A DNA stretch of 22,485 nt, from the NCBI GenBank assembly GCA_027596035.1, contig JADGJA010000338.1, positions 1-22,485 of the forward strand, given 5' to 3'. Source of the DNA: Thoreauomyces humboldtii. Its lineage: Eukaryota; Chytridiomycota; Chytridiomycetes; Spizellomycetales; Powellomycetaceae. Positions 1 to 9,454 of the stretch are shown here, piece by piece (the first letter of the stretch is position 1; every line of letters begins with the position of its first letter). The notes beneath the pieces were generated by a model, which worked only from the letters and a program-made list of their open reading frames with translations, searched no databases and was not told the origin of the DNA. The position numbers were made by a program, and so were the translations under genes.

Positions 1-1617
1 CGTGCGCACGAGAGAGATCTCTTGGCCGCGGAGGTGGCCAATCTAAGGCTCAATATGGCGAAGGCCAACATATCCTCAGTGAGTTCTCCTCCTAGACGTG
101 CACGGGTAGAAGCATGACTGACGCTTTATGCGTTCATGCTTACCAGCGAATGATGGCAGAATATCTCTCCAGAGCGCTCTTCTGTCAGACGATGGGAGCT
201 GACACTTCCGAGTTTGCCCACATTCACGCTATTATGCTCGTTCAAGCTGCTAGGACAGAATTCGATAAACACATCGGCTACCTTTGCGTAACTCAATTCC
301 TCCACGAACACCACGAGCTTGGATTGCTCATGGTCAATACCTTTCAAAGGGTGAGTCGAAAGATCAAAGAAGAGACGAAGTACCTGCGGCGTGTACTTGG
401 ACACTCAACGGAGGCGATCGTTTGAACGTCCTGTTGAACTGACCTTGGCACTCTATCATACGCAGGACCTAAGCGTTGGAAGCAGTTCATCGGACATTGC
501 TATGGCACTGGGATCCCTGTGCGAGATTGCGAGGGTGGACATGGTCCCTTCGCTACTCCCTTACGTCATTCGATGCGTTCGCCACGATGATTGTGTGTAT
601 GTTTCGGCACCGGTATGTACCATCTACCGTCAAGAGTGATTCAGCTGACTGCGGTGTTTCCTTCCGCAGCGTCGCTTGTCCGTAAACGAGCAGTAATGGT
701 TCTCACTCGATTTACCCATCTGATTCCTACCGCGCTTGAAGCGACGGGGAAAAGTTTGAGGCGTGCGCTGGCCGACCGCGATCCAAGCGATATGGCCGCC
801 GCACTGGGATTATACCAAGTGCTTGTGCATGTGAGCAGGGTACAGCATGTTTTGGGTTCAAGTGCACCTTGCTCACGCAATCACTCTTGTATCTCCAGCG
901 GGATCCTGGGTCTTATATTGATCTCGTGCCCGCATTCCTGCACATCCTCGCACAGGTAACCGCTGGCCGTTTATCCAATACGTACGATTTCCATGGGTTA
1001 GCTGCACCATGGCTCCAGCTGCGATGTGTCGATATCTTAAGCCACTTGGGCACTGTGCAAAGCTCGTAAGTAGCCGCTTTGATTCTGTGCCAAGCATCTG
1101 ATCTCACTTCCGTCTCTTGCAGAACCGCTGACATCGTGGTTCCCACCCTTCTGTTGACCTTCACTACAGCATCAACTCTATCATCTACTCCCGGTCATGA
1201 GGCTGGTTACGCAGTGCTTTATGAATGCATCCGGTGCCTCCATCGCATTGTTGTATCGACGCGGCAGCGCCAATCTTCGTCGGAACTACCATCGACGGAA
1301 GCCGTCCCCTGGTTGGCCGACATTGTCAAAAATTTGCGCGGTCCCCTGATTCGCCTCCTTCCGCTTCGCAATGAGAATTTGCAGATGGTAGCGCAGGTGG
1401 GGCTACGCCTGATGAAGGCGGTAGATCAGGCCGTTGCAGAGGATTTACGAAATCAGGCACAAGAGCTCAGACGGCAGGTAGGCATTGCACTTTCACTTTG
1501 CATTGTTGTTTTTATTGACCGTGATGGTCCCAGGCCCGTTCGGGATCTAGTTCGCCTCGGAGTGAGGCGGAAGGAGCAGCGCAGAATGAAGGGAAGGCTG
1601 CCGAAGATGTCAAGTAG
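1..1617 (+). CDS. AP-4 adaptor complex epsilon subunit-like protein (5' partial, C-terminally short)
   Basis: Large adaptin chain of the AP-4 coat, which sorts cargo at the trans-Golgi network. Exons read 1-78, 147-350, 466-592, 670-830, 899-1065, 1123-1477 and 1534-1617; all phases agree and give 391 residues plus a stop. The start lies left of the window. Armadillo/HEAT trunk motifs resemble AP-4 epsilon more than other adaptins as I remember them: FAHIHAIMLVQ, FLHEHHELGLLMVNTFQRDL, LVRKRAVMVLTRF, ALADRDPSDMAAAL, a DFHGLAAPWLQLRCVDIL stretch and AVLYECIRCLHRI. Known epsilon chains exceed 1,000 residues. This one ends after a helix matching roughly residue 400, followed by a Ser/Glu/Lys-rich tail, so the second half of the trunk, the hinge and the ear are missing. 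No continuation was found downstream. The identity is fairly sure. Whether the product still works is unknown; it could be a decaying gene or a minimal subunit that keeps the sigma-binding half. Confidence 0.82.
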
Positions 1618-1662
1618 CTAGTGTAGATCTATTCAGATTGGTAGAATAGTACAAGTGTTGCA

Positions 1663-2447
1663 CTATGATCGATGGAATGCTCTCCCTTCCAGCTGGGAAA
1701 TCGAGTGATTGCAAAGTCGCGGAGCCGGCGATTCAGTACTGTACGACATGTTCGTCTGTCCGATGCCAAGACGACGGCAGTAGTACTTACACACAGAGCC
1801 TTCATTCTCACAATCCTTGTCGCTAAGATCCAAGTAGTGGGGGCGCTTCCTGCCAGCGGCAAAGCAAAGCATCAAATGATCCAATAATGGTTCCTGACAG
1901 GAGCTAGGGCCATCTGCTACGCAGGCGAGGAACCAGCCGCGTTGGCCACGAGCACCGAAACCCGTTGCCTGCTAAAGCATTGGCCCAACAAAAACCGGCG
2001 ATGCACGTGCCATCTTTCATAACCAGGCGGACAAGAGGGCAAGGAATCCGGGCTCCCCAGCGGGTGCTGGCCTAGGTTTGCCACCGGGGATGTGTTTCCA
2101 AACAACGATGGCCGGATCCCGGCAGCAATAAGGGCTAAGATTTCCGAGGGTAAGATAGTCCTCGGCCCAAAAGTGACAAAAAGAAGCTTGCCGGTATGCC
2201 GAAACTTCCGCGCAACGTCGAGAGGGGTGTCGAGCAAGGTGTCAAAGCTGTCAACATTTAGGTTTGCGGCAGCGATAGCAAACATAAGCTCCAGTTGGTG
2301 AGCGTGGGACGACTCCACTTGAGTGGGACCATGCAATCGAAGTCGGAACGGGTCCAGTACAGGGTCAGGACCCGTTGAACTTGATAACTCGTTTCCATGG
2401 TCATCCTCACTATTGGCGAGCTGGTCGAATGATGTACCATGTATATT
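1663..2447 (-). CDS. Putative multi-exon gene of unknown function, structure unresolved
   Basis: An open frame from 2447 to 1917 has ordinary protein composition (for example HQLELMFAIAAANLNVDSFD and LDVARKFRHTGKLLFVTFG) but no early ATG, so it is probably an internal exon. A possible acceptor lies near 2422. A second frame, roughly 1970 to 1663, can begin after a TTTAG acceptor near 1972. It is rich in cysteine: GWFLACVADGPSSCQEP, then HYLDLSDKDCENEGSVC. A perfect GTAAGT donor falls inside that last motif near 1786. A donor linking the two frames could be the GTGGCA near 2084. I do not recognise the family. The spacing L-x-C...HY...D-x-x-C-E faintly recalls small secreted lectin-like repeats, but that is a guess. 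It lies tail-to-tail with the AP-4 gene. It could equally be a relic. Confidence 0.3.
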
Positions 2448-3442
2448 TCACACTTCTACTTGCAAGTGAACCTATGAAGGGAAGAGGAACTGCATGAGGG
2501 GGAGGGACTGCAAAAGCGCTAATGGAGAAATCGGCGTATTCCGGCTTTCCATCTGCCCCTTGGCGTGGGAACTCGAATGCATAGAGTCGGAGAAGTCAGA
2601 AAAAGACAAGTCTAAGAAAGTGGCATAGCGCAGAGACAATCCACTTCACGAGAAATTACGAAGCGAGGGAAAGATGCAGAAAAAGGAGTTGTCCAGCCGT
2701 GAAGACAGATGCGTAGGAACTGAGTAAACCAGGTGAGTAGGAACTGGGAAAGCGTATGTAGCCCCATTGCGCGGCGGTGTTCTTGTCGTCGCGTGCCTCT
2801 ATAGCTGGGGATCGTGCGTTAGGAAGCAAAAAAACTAATCGCAAACCAAGCTGACAGTTTTATCGTCATTTTATTTTACCCCAAGAGTTGAAGAAGGTTA
2901 GTATGCTATGACGGACATGATCGCCGCCAAGGTAGATGGCTGGAAGACCTTTTGTGGCTTCTAGAACAGCTGGACGAACACGCCCGACTTCGCGCAGCAA
3001 CACTTATTGATTTTCGGATTTCCACGAGTCAGCTTTTCCCTGGTTAACTGCCCTGAATAGCCTCACATGTACCGTGGATCTTTTCCATTAGTTCTGAGAA
3101 TCCTGAGAATAAAACCTGGATTGAAGCTGGTCTTCGTCATCCGGTCAAGCATTGCCTCATCGACGGGTCGACTTGGCGAACCGGAAAACCCAAAAATGCA
3201 CTGCAAATCCTCGGAGGGCCGTCATACTCCTAGATGCCCAAATGTTCAGTGATTGCCACATGATTCATGCGCTTGACAAATATCTGACCGCTACGCGCGC
3301 GGAACGTACCAATACTTATCTAGACGTATATCCGTATGTAAGACTGTCAGTGCGGTTCACGTCTGCGAGTTACCTCAACACCAAACACACCCACCTATAC
3401 AGCTACTCACTCATTCAGTAGCAACTCACTCACTGCATCAAC
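2448..3442. other. Intergenic stretch without a supportable gene
   Basis: Only short, mutually overlapping frames occur here and none has convincing composition or splice partners. A pyrimidine-rich run on the minus strand around 2600-2700, followed by an ATG near 2583, could be a promoter and first exon of the gene to its left. The minus-strand frame after that ATG ends in a stop near 2470 without a usable donor. Sequence just before 3443 (repeated CACTCA/ACTCACTC) looks like the 5' leader of the next plus-strand frame. Confidence 0.4.
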
Positions 3443-3984
3443 ATGCACTTTAGCAAACCCATCATAATATCCGTTCTCTCTTCGCCATCCACTGAGATCG
3501 TAGATCCGATGACTGCTTTTCCTCCGAACATTGAAAGCCTGCTATCCCGAAAATCCTCGAGCCACAATGACTTGCAATCGGTCTCCTCTTCTATCACGGA
3601 CATTGCCGATACCAGCAGTCCAAAGTGCCTTCCGAGAGACTGGACCACGACAGCCAAGACTTCGCTCTGGTTTCCAAGCCTTCCACCAAACACCTTGGTC
3701 TCGTCGATCGACTACTTCTCCTTCCTCCAAACCACCGTCTCCGAGCCTCTGGACGGTGACCGTCATCCCGACGCTCGCAGAGTGAAGGCTGCCAGTCGCT
3801 GATCGACCCGAGCACAAACACGCCCGTCCCCTACAACCAACCGGTGCCCGCTGGCACGAGCCCGAATCACGGGGACGAAGCGACGAACGACGACGACGAC
3901 GACGATGACAAAACCGAAACACCGCGCTCCACGCAAAGCACGTCAGGGTTCTGTTCAGATTGGTTCCTTTGCAGCGATGGTTAA
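3443..3984 (+). pseudogene. Possible small gene with broken or unresolved reading frame
   Basis: An ATG in fungal context (ATCAACATG) opens a 119-codon frame at 3443. Codon quality seems to move to another frame from about 3617 to 3755 (for example ERLDHDSQDFALVSK). That second frame meets a TGA near 3756, then resumes after 3781 as EGCQSLIDPSTNTPVPYNQP, an Asp run and a C-terminus GFCSDWFLCSDG with stop at 3982-3984. An intron of 38 nt (GTCTCC to CAGCAG near 3579-3616) would join the first two parts but is shorter than other introns here, and nothing of normal size removes the TGA. Either the splicing is unusual, there are sequence errors, or this is a decaying gene. No family was recognised, and the N-terminus is not a clear signal peptide. 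Confidence 0.3.
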
Positions 3985-4888
3985 AATACCTTTGCACATA
4001 TTCCCCCGCTGCGGTTGCGCGCCGGATTATTGTTCCCCCCATTGATATACCAGTGCTTTTTTCATTTTGACCTTTCATGTTGATCAGGTGTTCCAGTCTG
4101 GTAGGGGTAGGGGTTCGGGCCTTGAAGGTAATTGACCATAAATGGAGCAGGACTTCGCAGGTGAAGAAATGGCTCGCGGTACGAATACTTGGGATCGGGG
4201 GGCGATGTCGATCGGGGATCTCTGCAAACTTCGGAGTTGAGTAGTGGCTGTGCTAATCCATCTATCCGTGCGTTTTCTTTTTTTTCTTTTTCTCGCTCCC
4301 ACACAAGCAACAAGCCAGCTGCTGCTGCTGCTGCTGCTGTCCCTCATTCGTCGTGATCGTTCCCCAGGCACCAGCCGGCGATTTTGCTTCTTCAGTTTCC
4401 CAGTCGTCCTTCGCTGGCTCCACGCTCGACACTCATCCAAGGAACCCGTTGAGAACGCAATGTGCGAGACTGTCATATGCACGTTGCCTTCCACCGGGTC
4501 CTTGCAGATGTCGGATTTCCCCTTTCCTCATCCTGGCCCCCGACGCGATGTTGAATTACTTCAAGCTGGCGACAGAAGCACACGGGGAATACCTTCATCG
4601 AAGGCGTTCGCGCCTTCTTTGGAGCTCTTTTCTCGCCTCTCTAGTGGTGTACATTTCGCAGTCAGCGCATCGCACACCAACCCCGGCTTTCCGTCATGGG
4701 GGTCTTTGAGCACCTCCTTCGGGAGGAACGTTCGGATCAACTGGCTTAAGGTCGGATGCTCTATATTCTATGTCTCTTCCGTGACTTTGTCTGTCTCAGA
4801 TGCTGGCGGTTGAGAAAAACCATAGGGCGGACATCCCCTGATATGATTGAGAGAAATGAATACTTTCATCGCGACGTGTATTCAATGT
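3985..4888. other. Unassigned region between a possible small gene and the membrane-protein gene
   Basis: Frames of 50-190 codons occur on both strands, but the longest plus-strand frame (4244-4813) lacks an ATG start and the minus-strand frame (4494-4084) is low-complexity Ser/Arg/Lys. A T/C-rich tract at about 4263-4300 followed by a CTG run resembles a promoter or 5' leader rather than coding sequence. An ATG at 4548 opens 53 codons with no recognisable content. I see no gene I can support; part of this span should be 3' flank of the minus-strand gene ending at 4889. Confidence 0.4.
4319..4339 (+). repeat. (CTG)7 trinucleotide microsatellite
   Basis: Seven uninterrupted CTG units follow a T/C-rich tract. 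It lies outside any supported coding region, so it is probably an untranslated or intergenic microsatellite. Confidence 0.9.
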
Positions 4889-6274
4889 CTACGCTACGGT
4901 GTCCATTTCTACGACCAGCCTTGTTCTCCGCTTTCCAGAGATTCCATCGGCATCGTCCCGATCTCGTGGTGTCCAGGGTTTATCACGTCCTGCTAACTCA
5001 TCCTCGAGTCTCTCCACCAAGGACCGTCCATCCTGCCCCGCGTCTCGCTCCTTATCCTCGAGGTTCCGGCAGATGTCCCTTGCCTTTTCTGCAAACATCC
5101 TCAGGGACAGTGTATAACCGGATGATGCATGGAATCCGCTCGAATAGACCAGTCCAGCTAGAGCGCCCGCTAGGCCCAAACCTCCCGCTGTTGCGATGAC
5201 CGTGTTGATTGGTCTTCCGCTGCCTCCTCCGATGAGGACGGAAGCCACGATGGCAGCTACGGACGCCAGCGTACCAGCGTAAAGGTTCCTCCTCGTCCTC
5301 TTCTCGTCCTTCGAGGCCAGCCGTCCCATGATCTCGCAAAGGTCGACGAGGGTCGCGTGGTCGCGAAGGACGATGAGAGGCACGGGTAGTTCACATGCTC
5401 GTCGTTCTTGCATCCAGTACCGAACGGACGAGAGTTGTTCCTCGGCGGCGCGGAGGATGGCGTCAAACTGACTCTGGAAGGTAACCTGACCGGACGTCTG
5501 GGCGAGACGGTATGTGGCGAAGATGGCTACGCCGGCCCCAACTGTAGCGATGGCGGACCGAACGAGAAGGTCCGAGGATTCGTCTGAAGCGGCGGCTGCT
5601 GCCTCCTTTTCTGTCTTCTTCTTCTTCTCAATGTCCGCATCCACGTCTTCTGTGTCGCCCTTCTTGTCCCCGTTGGAAGCTTCTGCATCCGACGCAGTTG
5701 CGGGTGGTGGATCCCCAGCCTTGCCTTTGCCTTTGCTGCTCCGTTCGACTTTGGTCTGTGCAGCTTCTCGCTCCTGTCTCCGTTCTCGCTGCCGCTCCAA
5801 CGACTTCTCTCGTGACCTCTCTCTTTCCCTGGCGCGTTCTCTCTGTCTTTCTCTGCTCCGCTCACGCTCTCTGTCTCTTGCTTCCTCTCTCTCCCTCTGT
5901 CTCCGCTCAGTCACTGTCGCCTTCTCCCTAGCTTCATCAGCCCTTCCCGCGCGATACGCCTCCATTCTCGCCCGGCTCTCCAGATGGCCGTTCCATGCTC
6001 CGAGAGCAGCACGAGCCACCCCGGTCCAGAGTCTTTCATCACCGGCCGACGTGCTGGTGCTGATACTGACATGATCTTTTCCCTGACCGTGGCGATCGAG
6101 GAAGGAAGGGCGTGGAAGACGGGCAGGTTCGCGGGAGGCAGGCCGGGACGGCAGATACTCGTCCAGTATGCGCGGACCAAACTCCAGAAGTGCTTTGATA
6201 TCTGGATGGAACTCTCCTCGTCGACTGTACAGCTCCTCTGGCCAATCGATGTCGTTGAAGAATGGCGAAGCCAT
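4889..6274 (-). CDS. Orphan membrane protein with Arg/Glu repeat region
   Basis: A single uninterrupted frame. I start it at 6274 (MASPFFNDIDWPEEL), giving 461 residues; the same frame is open further upstream to 6529, but that part reads like leader sequence. Residues about 110-175 are a highly charged, probably helical block of alternating Arg and Glu with Ser and Gln. Residues 180-230 are Lys/Asp/Glu-rich and probably disordered. Then come three hydrophobic stretches: about 237-258 (one membrane pass), 331-350 and 357-377 (a hairpin with a short Gly/Arg/Pro turn). Between the first and second lies a soluble segment with DAILRAAEEQL and DLCEIMGRLASKDEK. The C-terminus is charged. There is no N-terminal signal peptide. 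I do not recognise the family. A protein anchored in an organelle membrane with a cytosolic coiled-coil is the safest reading. Confidence 0.7.
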   Translation of the reverse strand: MASPFFNDIDWPEELYSRRGEFHPDIKALLEFGPRILDEYLPSRPASREPARLPRPSFLDRHGQGKDHVSISTSTSAGDERLWTGVARAALGAWNGHLESRARMEAYRAGRADEAREKATVTERRQREREEARDRERERSRERQRERARERERSREKSLERQRERRQEREAAQTKVERSSKGKGKAGDPPPATASDAEASNGDKKGDTEDVDADIEKKKKTEKEAAAAASDESSDLLVRSAIATVGAGVAIFATYRLAQTSGQVTFQSQFDAILRAAEEQLSSVRYWMQERRACELPVPLIVLRDHATLVDLCEIMGRLASKDEKRTRRNLYAGTLASVAAIVASVLIGGGSGRPINTVIATAGGLGLAGALAGLVYSSGFHASSGYTLSLRMFAEKARDICRNLEDKERDAGQDGRSLVERLEDELAGRDKPWTPRDRDDADGISGKRRTRLVVEMDTVA

Positions 6275-6557
6275 GTCGTGATAAGGCGCAGAGTCGTATG
6301 ACACGGATGGTATGAGAAGTAATGAGCCTGAAGACGCGGATGCTGCGAGGAGGGAGTTGCAGCAAGTCTTAATAGGCTTTTCGGGATCGTGGACTTTCCT
6401 GGCCCACGTCCAAAAGCAATTGCCACGTCGGCACCCGCCACGTGTACGCACTGTAAATGTGGACGGGGAAACTCCTGACGATGTGGCGCAGCGCTTCACT
6501 TGACAGCTCCACCGTCGAAGCAGCGGCATGGTTTTGGTCCAGAACCAGAAAGAGAGA

Positions 6558-8866
6558 TCATATTATGGCGCTCAAAACATCGTCCTGAAAAACGTGAGCT
6601 ACAATAGCGGCCAACGCTTCGGTTGCAACGGCGGAAGCGTTCTGGACAACCACAGCAAGATCCTGGGAGAGAAAAAAAAAAACCAACGCACGCATGTGAG
6701 ATGACCAACAAACTCGACGCATTTAGATATCCTGGGCTCCTTCCTTACCCTCCCAAAACCACCCGCCATGGCAAAGAGAGTCGCCGCAGATTTTGTACTG
6801 GTCAAGGTAGTGGTAGAAGTCGCGACGGTGGTGGCCATGACCGTGACCTCCTGCGTTCGGGTCGTCAAGGCTGCCGATTCTGAGAAGGTGGATGTGACCG
6901 TATTTGTGACAGTCACGGGCGTAGGTACGGCGGCAGAGACCGTGACCGTCATCGCTGTTGCGGTAGTCGTGCTGATGATGGTCGACGCTACGGCATTGAC
7001 AGTGCTCGTAGCGGTTACCGTTGCGTTGACGGTGCTCGTAGTGGTCACCGTTGCGTTGACAGTCCTCGTAGTGGTGACCGTTGCGTTGACAATGCTCGCA
7101 GTAGTGACCGTTGCGACTGCTCCGCTGATGGTGCTCGTGCTGACGATCGTCGAAGCGGGGACCGTGGTCGTCGTCGTGAAGCCGGACATGCTGACCGAAA
7201 TAGACGTGGCAGTGACAGTATTATACAGGGTCTTTGTCGCATCCGTGGACCACAGAGTCGCCCGAGTCTGGCAGTTCCACTGGATTCCAGAAAAGAACGC
7301 CTTGTATTGCATGTCGTTGTACAGGCGGAATCCCGATACTACCTGGCCGACCGGGCACTATTAAAGTCCAGGAACAAAACGAAGCGATTAGGCTGCCATA
7401 GCTTTTATCAAGACCGCGGCGACATCTCGACTGGTCGACTCCTTACTATGGCGTAGTCGGTAACTGCGGGGCATACGGATGCGGATTTGACACCGAACGT
7501 GCAATCGTCACCGGAGCAGCCCACCACGTGGATGCCCGTCATGACGGATCCGCAGTGAGTTCCCCCCGTGAACATGGTCCCGATCGCAGACGTGAAGTTC
7601 GTGATCTTGATGGATTTGAAAGAGAGGTGCCGATAGGACAATTCCAGTCGATGCTGAAGCTTGGCGCTGCACGAATGGCGCCGAGGAGTCGTGGATATGC
7701 GGTATTTTGCCCCGTAGAGCTCAGACTGCACTGCTGGGTGTAAGCGCTGGGTACGATGCTGTAGTTGGGTGTAGTGCAACCTATCAAAAAGATTCTCGAA
7801 TTGAGCCAGCCGTGTCGGAACAATTCTACGCTTTCTGCCTTTACCGAAAGCAATGGTCTTGGGGATGGCAGTAGAGGGATCGTTCGTGGTAGAGGAAGAG
7901 TCTCCTGATGTCAGCGTGAGCTGCAAAAGATCCGAGTTTTCTCAGATCGAAAAGTGGCATTTACGCACTGCATACATGCGCTAAAAGCTTACGGCGTTGA
8001 TGACCTGTCCGGCGGGACACTTGAACATTGTGTTCGGGCAACGCAACATGTCACCCCAGAAACGGCAGTTCCCATTGATACCAGCCACGGTTCCGTCGCA
8101 GCCGTATCCGAGACTTCGAATCCCGATCGACGTCAGAGAGGTGGCATCTCCCACCAGCATGTGGTTCATCCCGACCGATCCGCCCAACCCTTCGTTGATG
8201 TATACAGGGCCGTAGGCGCGATCGTTTCCGTATACGGCCGAAACATATCCTGACAAAAATATAATCACGGCCTTGTCACTCAAATGCCTCGCCGAACCTT
8301 ACGAAGCGATCGTAGGTGACTGGTGACTTTCTACCATCGCTGCAGACAATCTGGACAGCAGTCAGCTTCAAGTAAGGGGCCGTAGCGGTGTCGACGGTGC
8401 AACCACTGCCACAACTGTAGGTGGTGGTTGGAGCTGGACTCTGCCAATATCTGTCATTCTCTTTGATTAGTCCATTGCCCAGAGCAAAAGCAAGATTCGA
8501 AAGGAAGCAGATTACACTTACTCGAACCAGGTCTTCATCGAAGTCACATAAGCGCCTGGTGTCGGACATGTTAAAGATGTAGAATATATCCCAGCGGTTG
8601 TAGCTCCTTCGAAAGTGACCAGTAAAGTTAAGGTTGAGCTTGATCCATTCGCGAAGATGATTCTGCGGCGAATCACCTGCGGCAGCGGTCGAAGCCGTTA
8701 AAGCACTCGAGCAACTCTAAAGGAGGGTGCTGTTCGCGGCGACCTGACCGGCTTGAACCGAAGGATAAAAGGGTATAAAATCGGGCGTGAAGACGTTCTG
8801 TGCAGTCGTGAAATCAAGGGACGAGACTGCAAAGAGCAGTCCCGTCCAGAGGCGCAACGGCGGCAT
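6558..8866 (-). CDS. Secreted/surface Cys-Pro-Gly modular protein with Thr/Val-rich stalk
   Basis: Eight exons: 8866-8744, 8676-8522, 8450-8335, 8249-7993, 7920-7845, 7780-7447, 7357-6749, 6662-6558. The product would be about 590 residues. The N-terminus is a clear signal peptide (MPPLRLWTGLLFAV, cleavage near TTAQ). The ectodomain repeats a module built around C-P-x-G-x-x-V: CPTPGAYVTSM, CPAGQVINALTL, CPIGTSFKSIKI and CPVGQVVSGFRLYND, alternating with segments such as LTAVQIVCSDG and FFSGIQWNC. This loosely recalls VOMI/beta-prism-like repeats, an inference only. Exon 7 becomes a Thr/Ser/Val/Ala stalk with N-A-T sequons, typical of an O-glycosylated wall or surface protein. The last exon is hydrophobic (LAVVVQNASAVATEAL...) but not a textbook GPI signal. 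Exon 6 carries an apparent 2-nt frameshift at 7621-7626; an alternative intron (7754-7654) would also restore the frame. The gene's role is unknown. Confidence 0.72.
6991..7110 (-). repeat. Four tandem 30-bp units in the Thr-rich stalk
   Basis: Four head-to-tail 30-bp units at 6991, 7021, 7051 and 7081 differ by a few substitutions and no indels. On the minus strand each encodes a ten-residue unit of the type TVNATVTTTS, with an N-A-T glycosylation sequon in most copies. The exact codon-multiple period points to in-frame expansion of a surface-protein stalk. Confidence 0.88.
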
Positions 8867-8958
8867 GGTTGTCACTTCTTAGAATGGAGTGTAAGGTGTT
8901 CCGGAACCAGACGATGTCGAACCCCGTATCTGATGCCCCGAGGAGCTACCCCTGAAGC

Positions 8959-9454
8959 TTAGCTTAAATAATGCGCATCCTGGGCTTTGCCTTCGCGGAG
9001 TGTGTCGGCGCAAATAGAAAAAAAAACCCCAAACGCGCATGGCTGCTTTATTTTTGAGAGAAAATAGGTGTCCCACGAAACGACACCTGAAGTATGTCTA
9101 GCATGGCATCTGAGACCTGTCGGCATACCGTTGGGAACATCGTCTTCTAGAGCTTGGGGCGCATGGAGAGACGAGACTGACTCAGGGTTAATCTTAATAG
9201 CCCTGTCAAAGTCGGCGGAGTTACAGAGATGAGTCATTCCCTCAGGACTCGTCAGCGGGCGCTTCCCATGCGCTGGACAATCGTACTGTAATCGTTCAGA
9301 AGGTATCTTCTGTCACAGTTTTGAGTGACGATCATCGTAGTTCTGCATGAAGCAGGAAACACAAATACATGTACTTGTCCGTATACACGCGGAAACCAGA
9401 ACATGCAGTACTCACATCCGTGTCTCCAATTGCGGGTACGCCGCGTACGCGCAT
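8959..9454 (-). CDS. Tentative small two-exon gene of unknown function
   Basis: A model 9454-9416 joined to 9309-8959 uses a perfect GTGAGT donor and a TGTGACAG acceptor with consistent phase. It yields MRVRGVPAIGDTD followed by KIPSERLQYDCPAHGKRPL, then a polar stretch (LCNSADFDRAIKINPES) and an open frame to a TAA at 8959. The frame upstream of the chosen ATG is open and hydrophobic (SSFCIILALPTLSQ, about 9520-9475). It resembles a signal peptide but has no ATG in this frame, so a further 5' exon may exist. It sits between the Slm and modular-protein genes on the same strand. An AATAAA on this strand at 9053-9048 may end the transcript before the frame ends, implying the real 3' end is shorter or spliced. 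No family was recognised. Confidence 0.33.
9048..9053 (-). terminator. Possible AATAAA polyadenylation signal
   Basis: On the minus strand the sequence reads AAAATAAAGCAGCC. It lies downstream of the tentative gene at 9454 and upstream of the modular-protein start at 8866, where a transcript end would be expected. A single hexamer is weak evidence. Confidence 0.3.

Noticed and set aside
3542..4078. Minus-strand 178-codon frame with an ATG
   Set aside because: Arg-rich composition, including a run opposite the Asp codons of the plus strand, suggests a shadow. No domain or splice support.
5514..6074. Plus-strand open frame rich in Ser/Leu/Arg (186 codons)
   Set aside because: It is the complement of the Arg/Glu repeat block of the minus-strand membrane protein; composition follows from that bias.
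6768..7364. Plus-strand open frame rich in Val/Thr (198 codons)
   Set aside because: Mirror of the Thr/Val stalk. The minus strand has the signal peptide, introns and Cys modules, so it is the coding strand.
7654..7754. Alternative intron in exon 6 of the modular protein
   Set aside because: It restores an open frame but removes a segment that matches the module pattern and leaves the CPIGTS motif unused. Kept only as an alternative.
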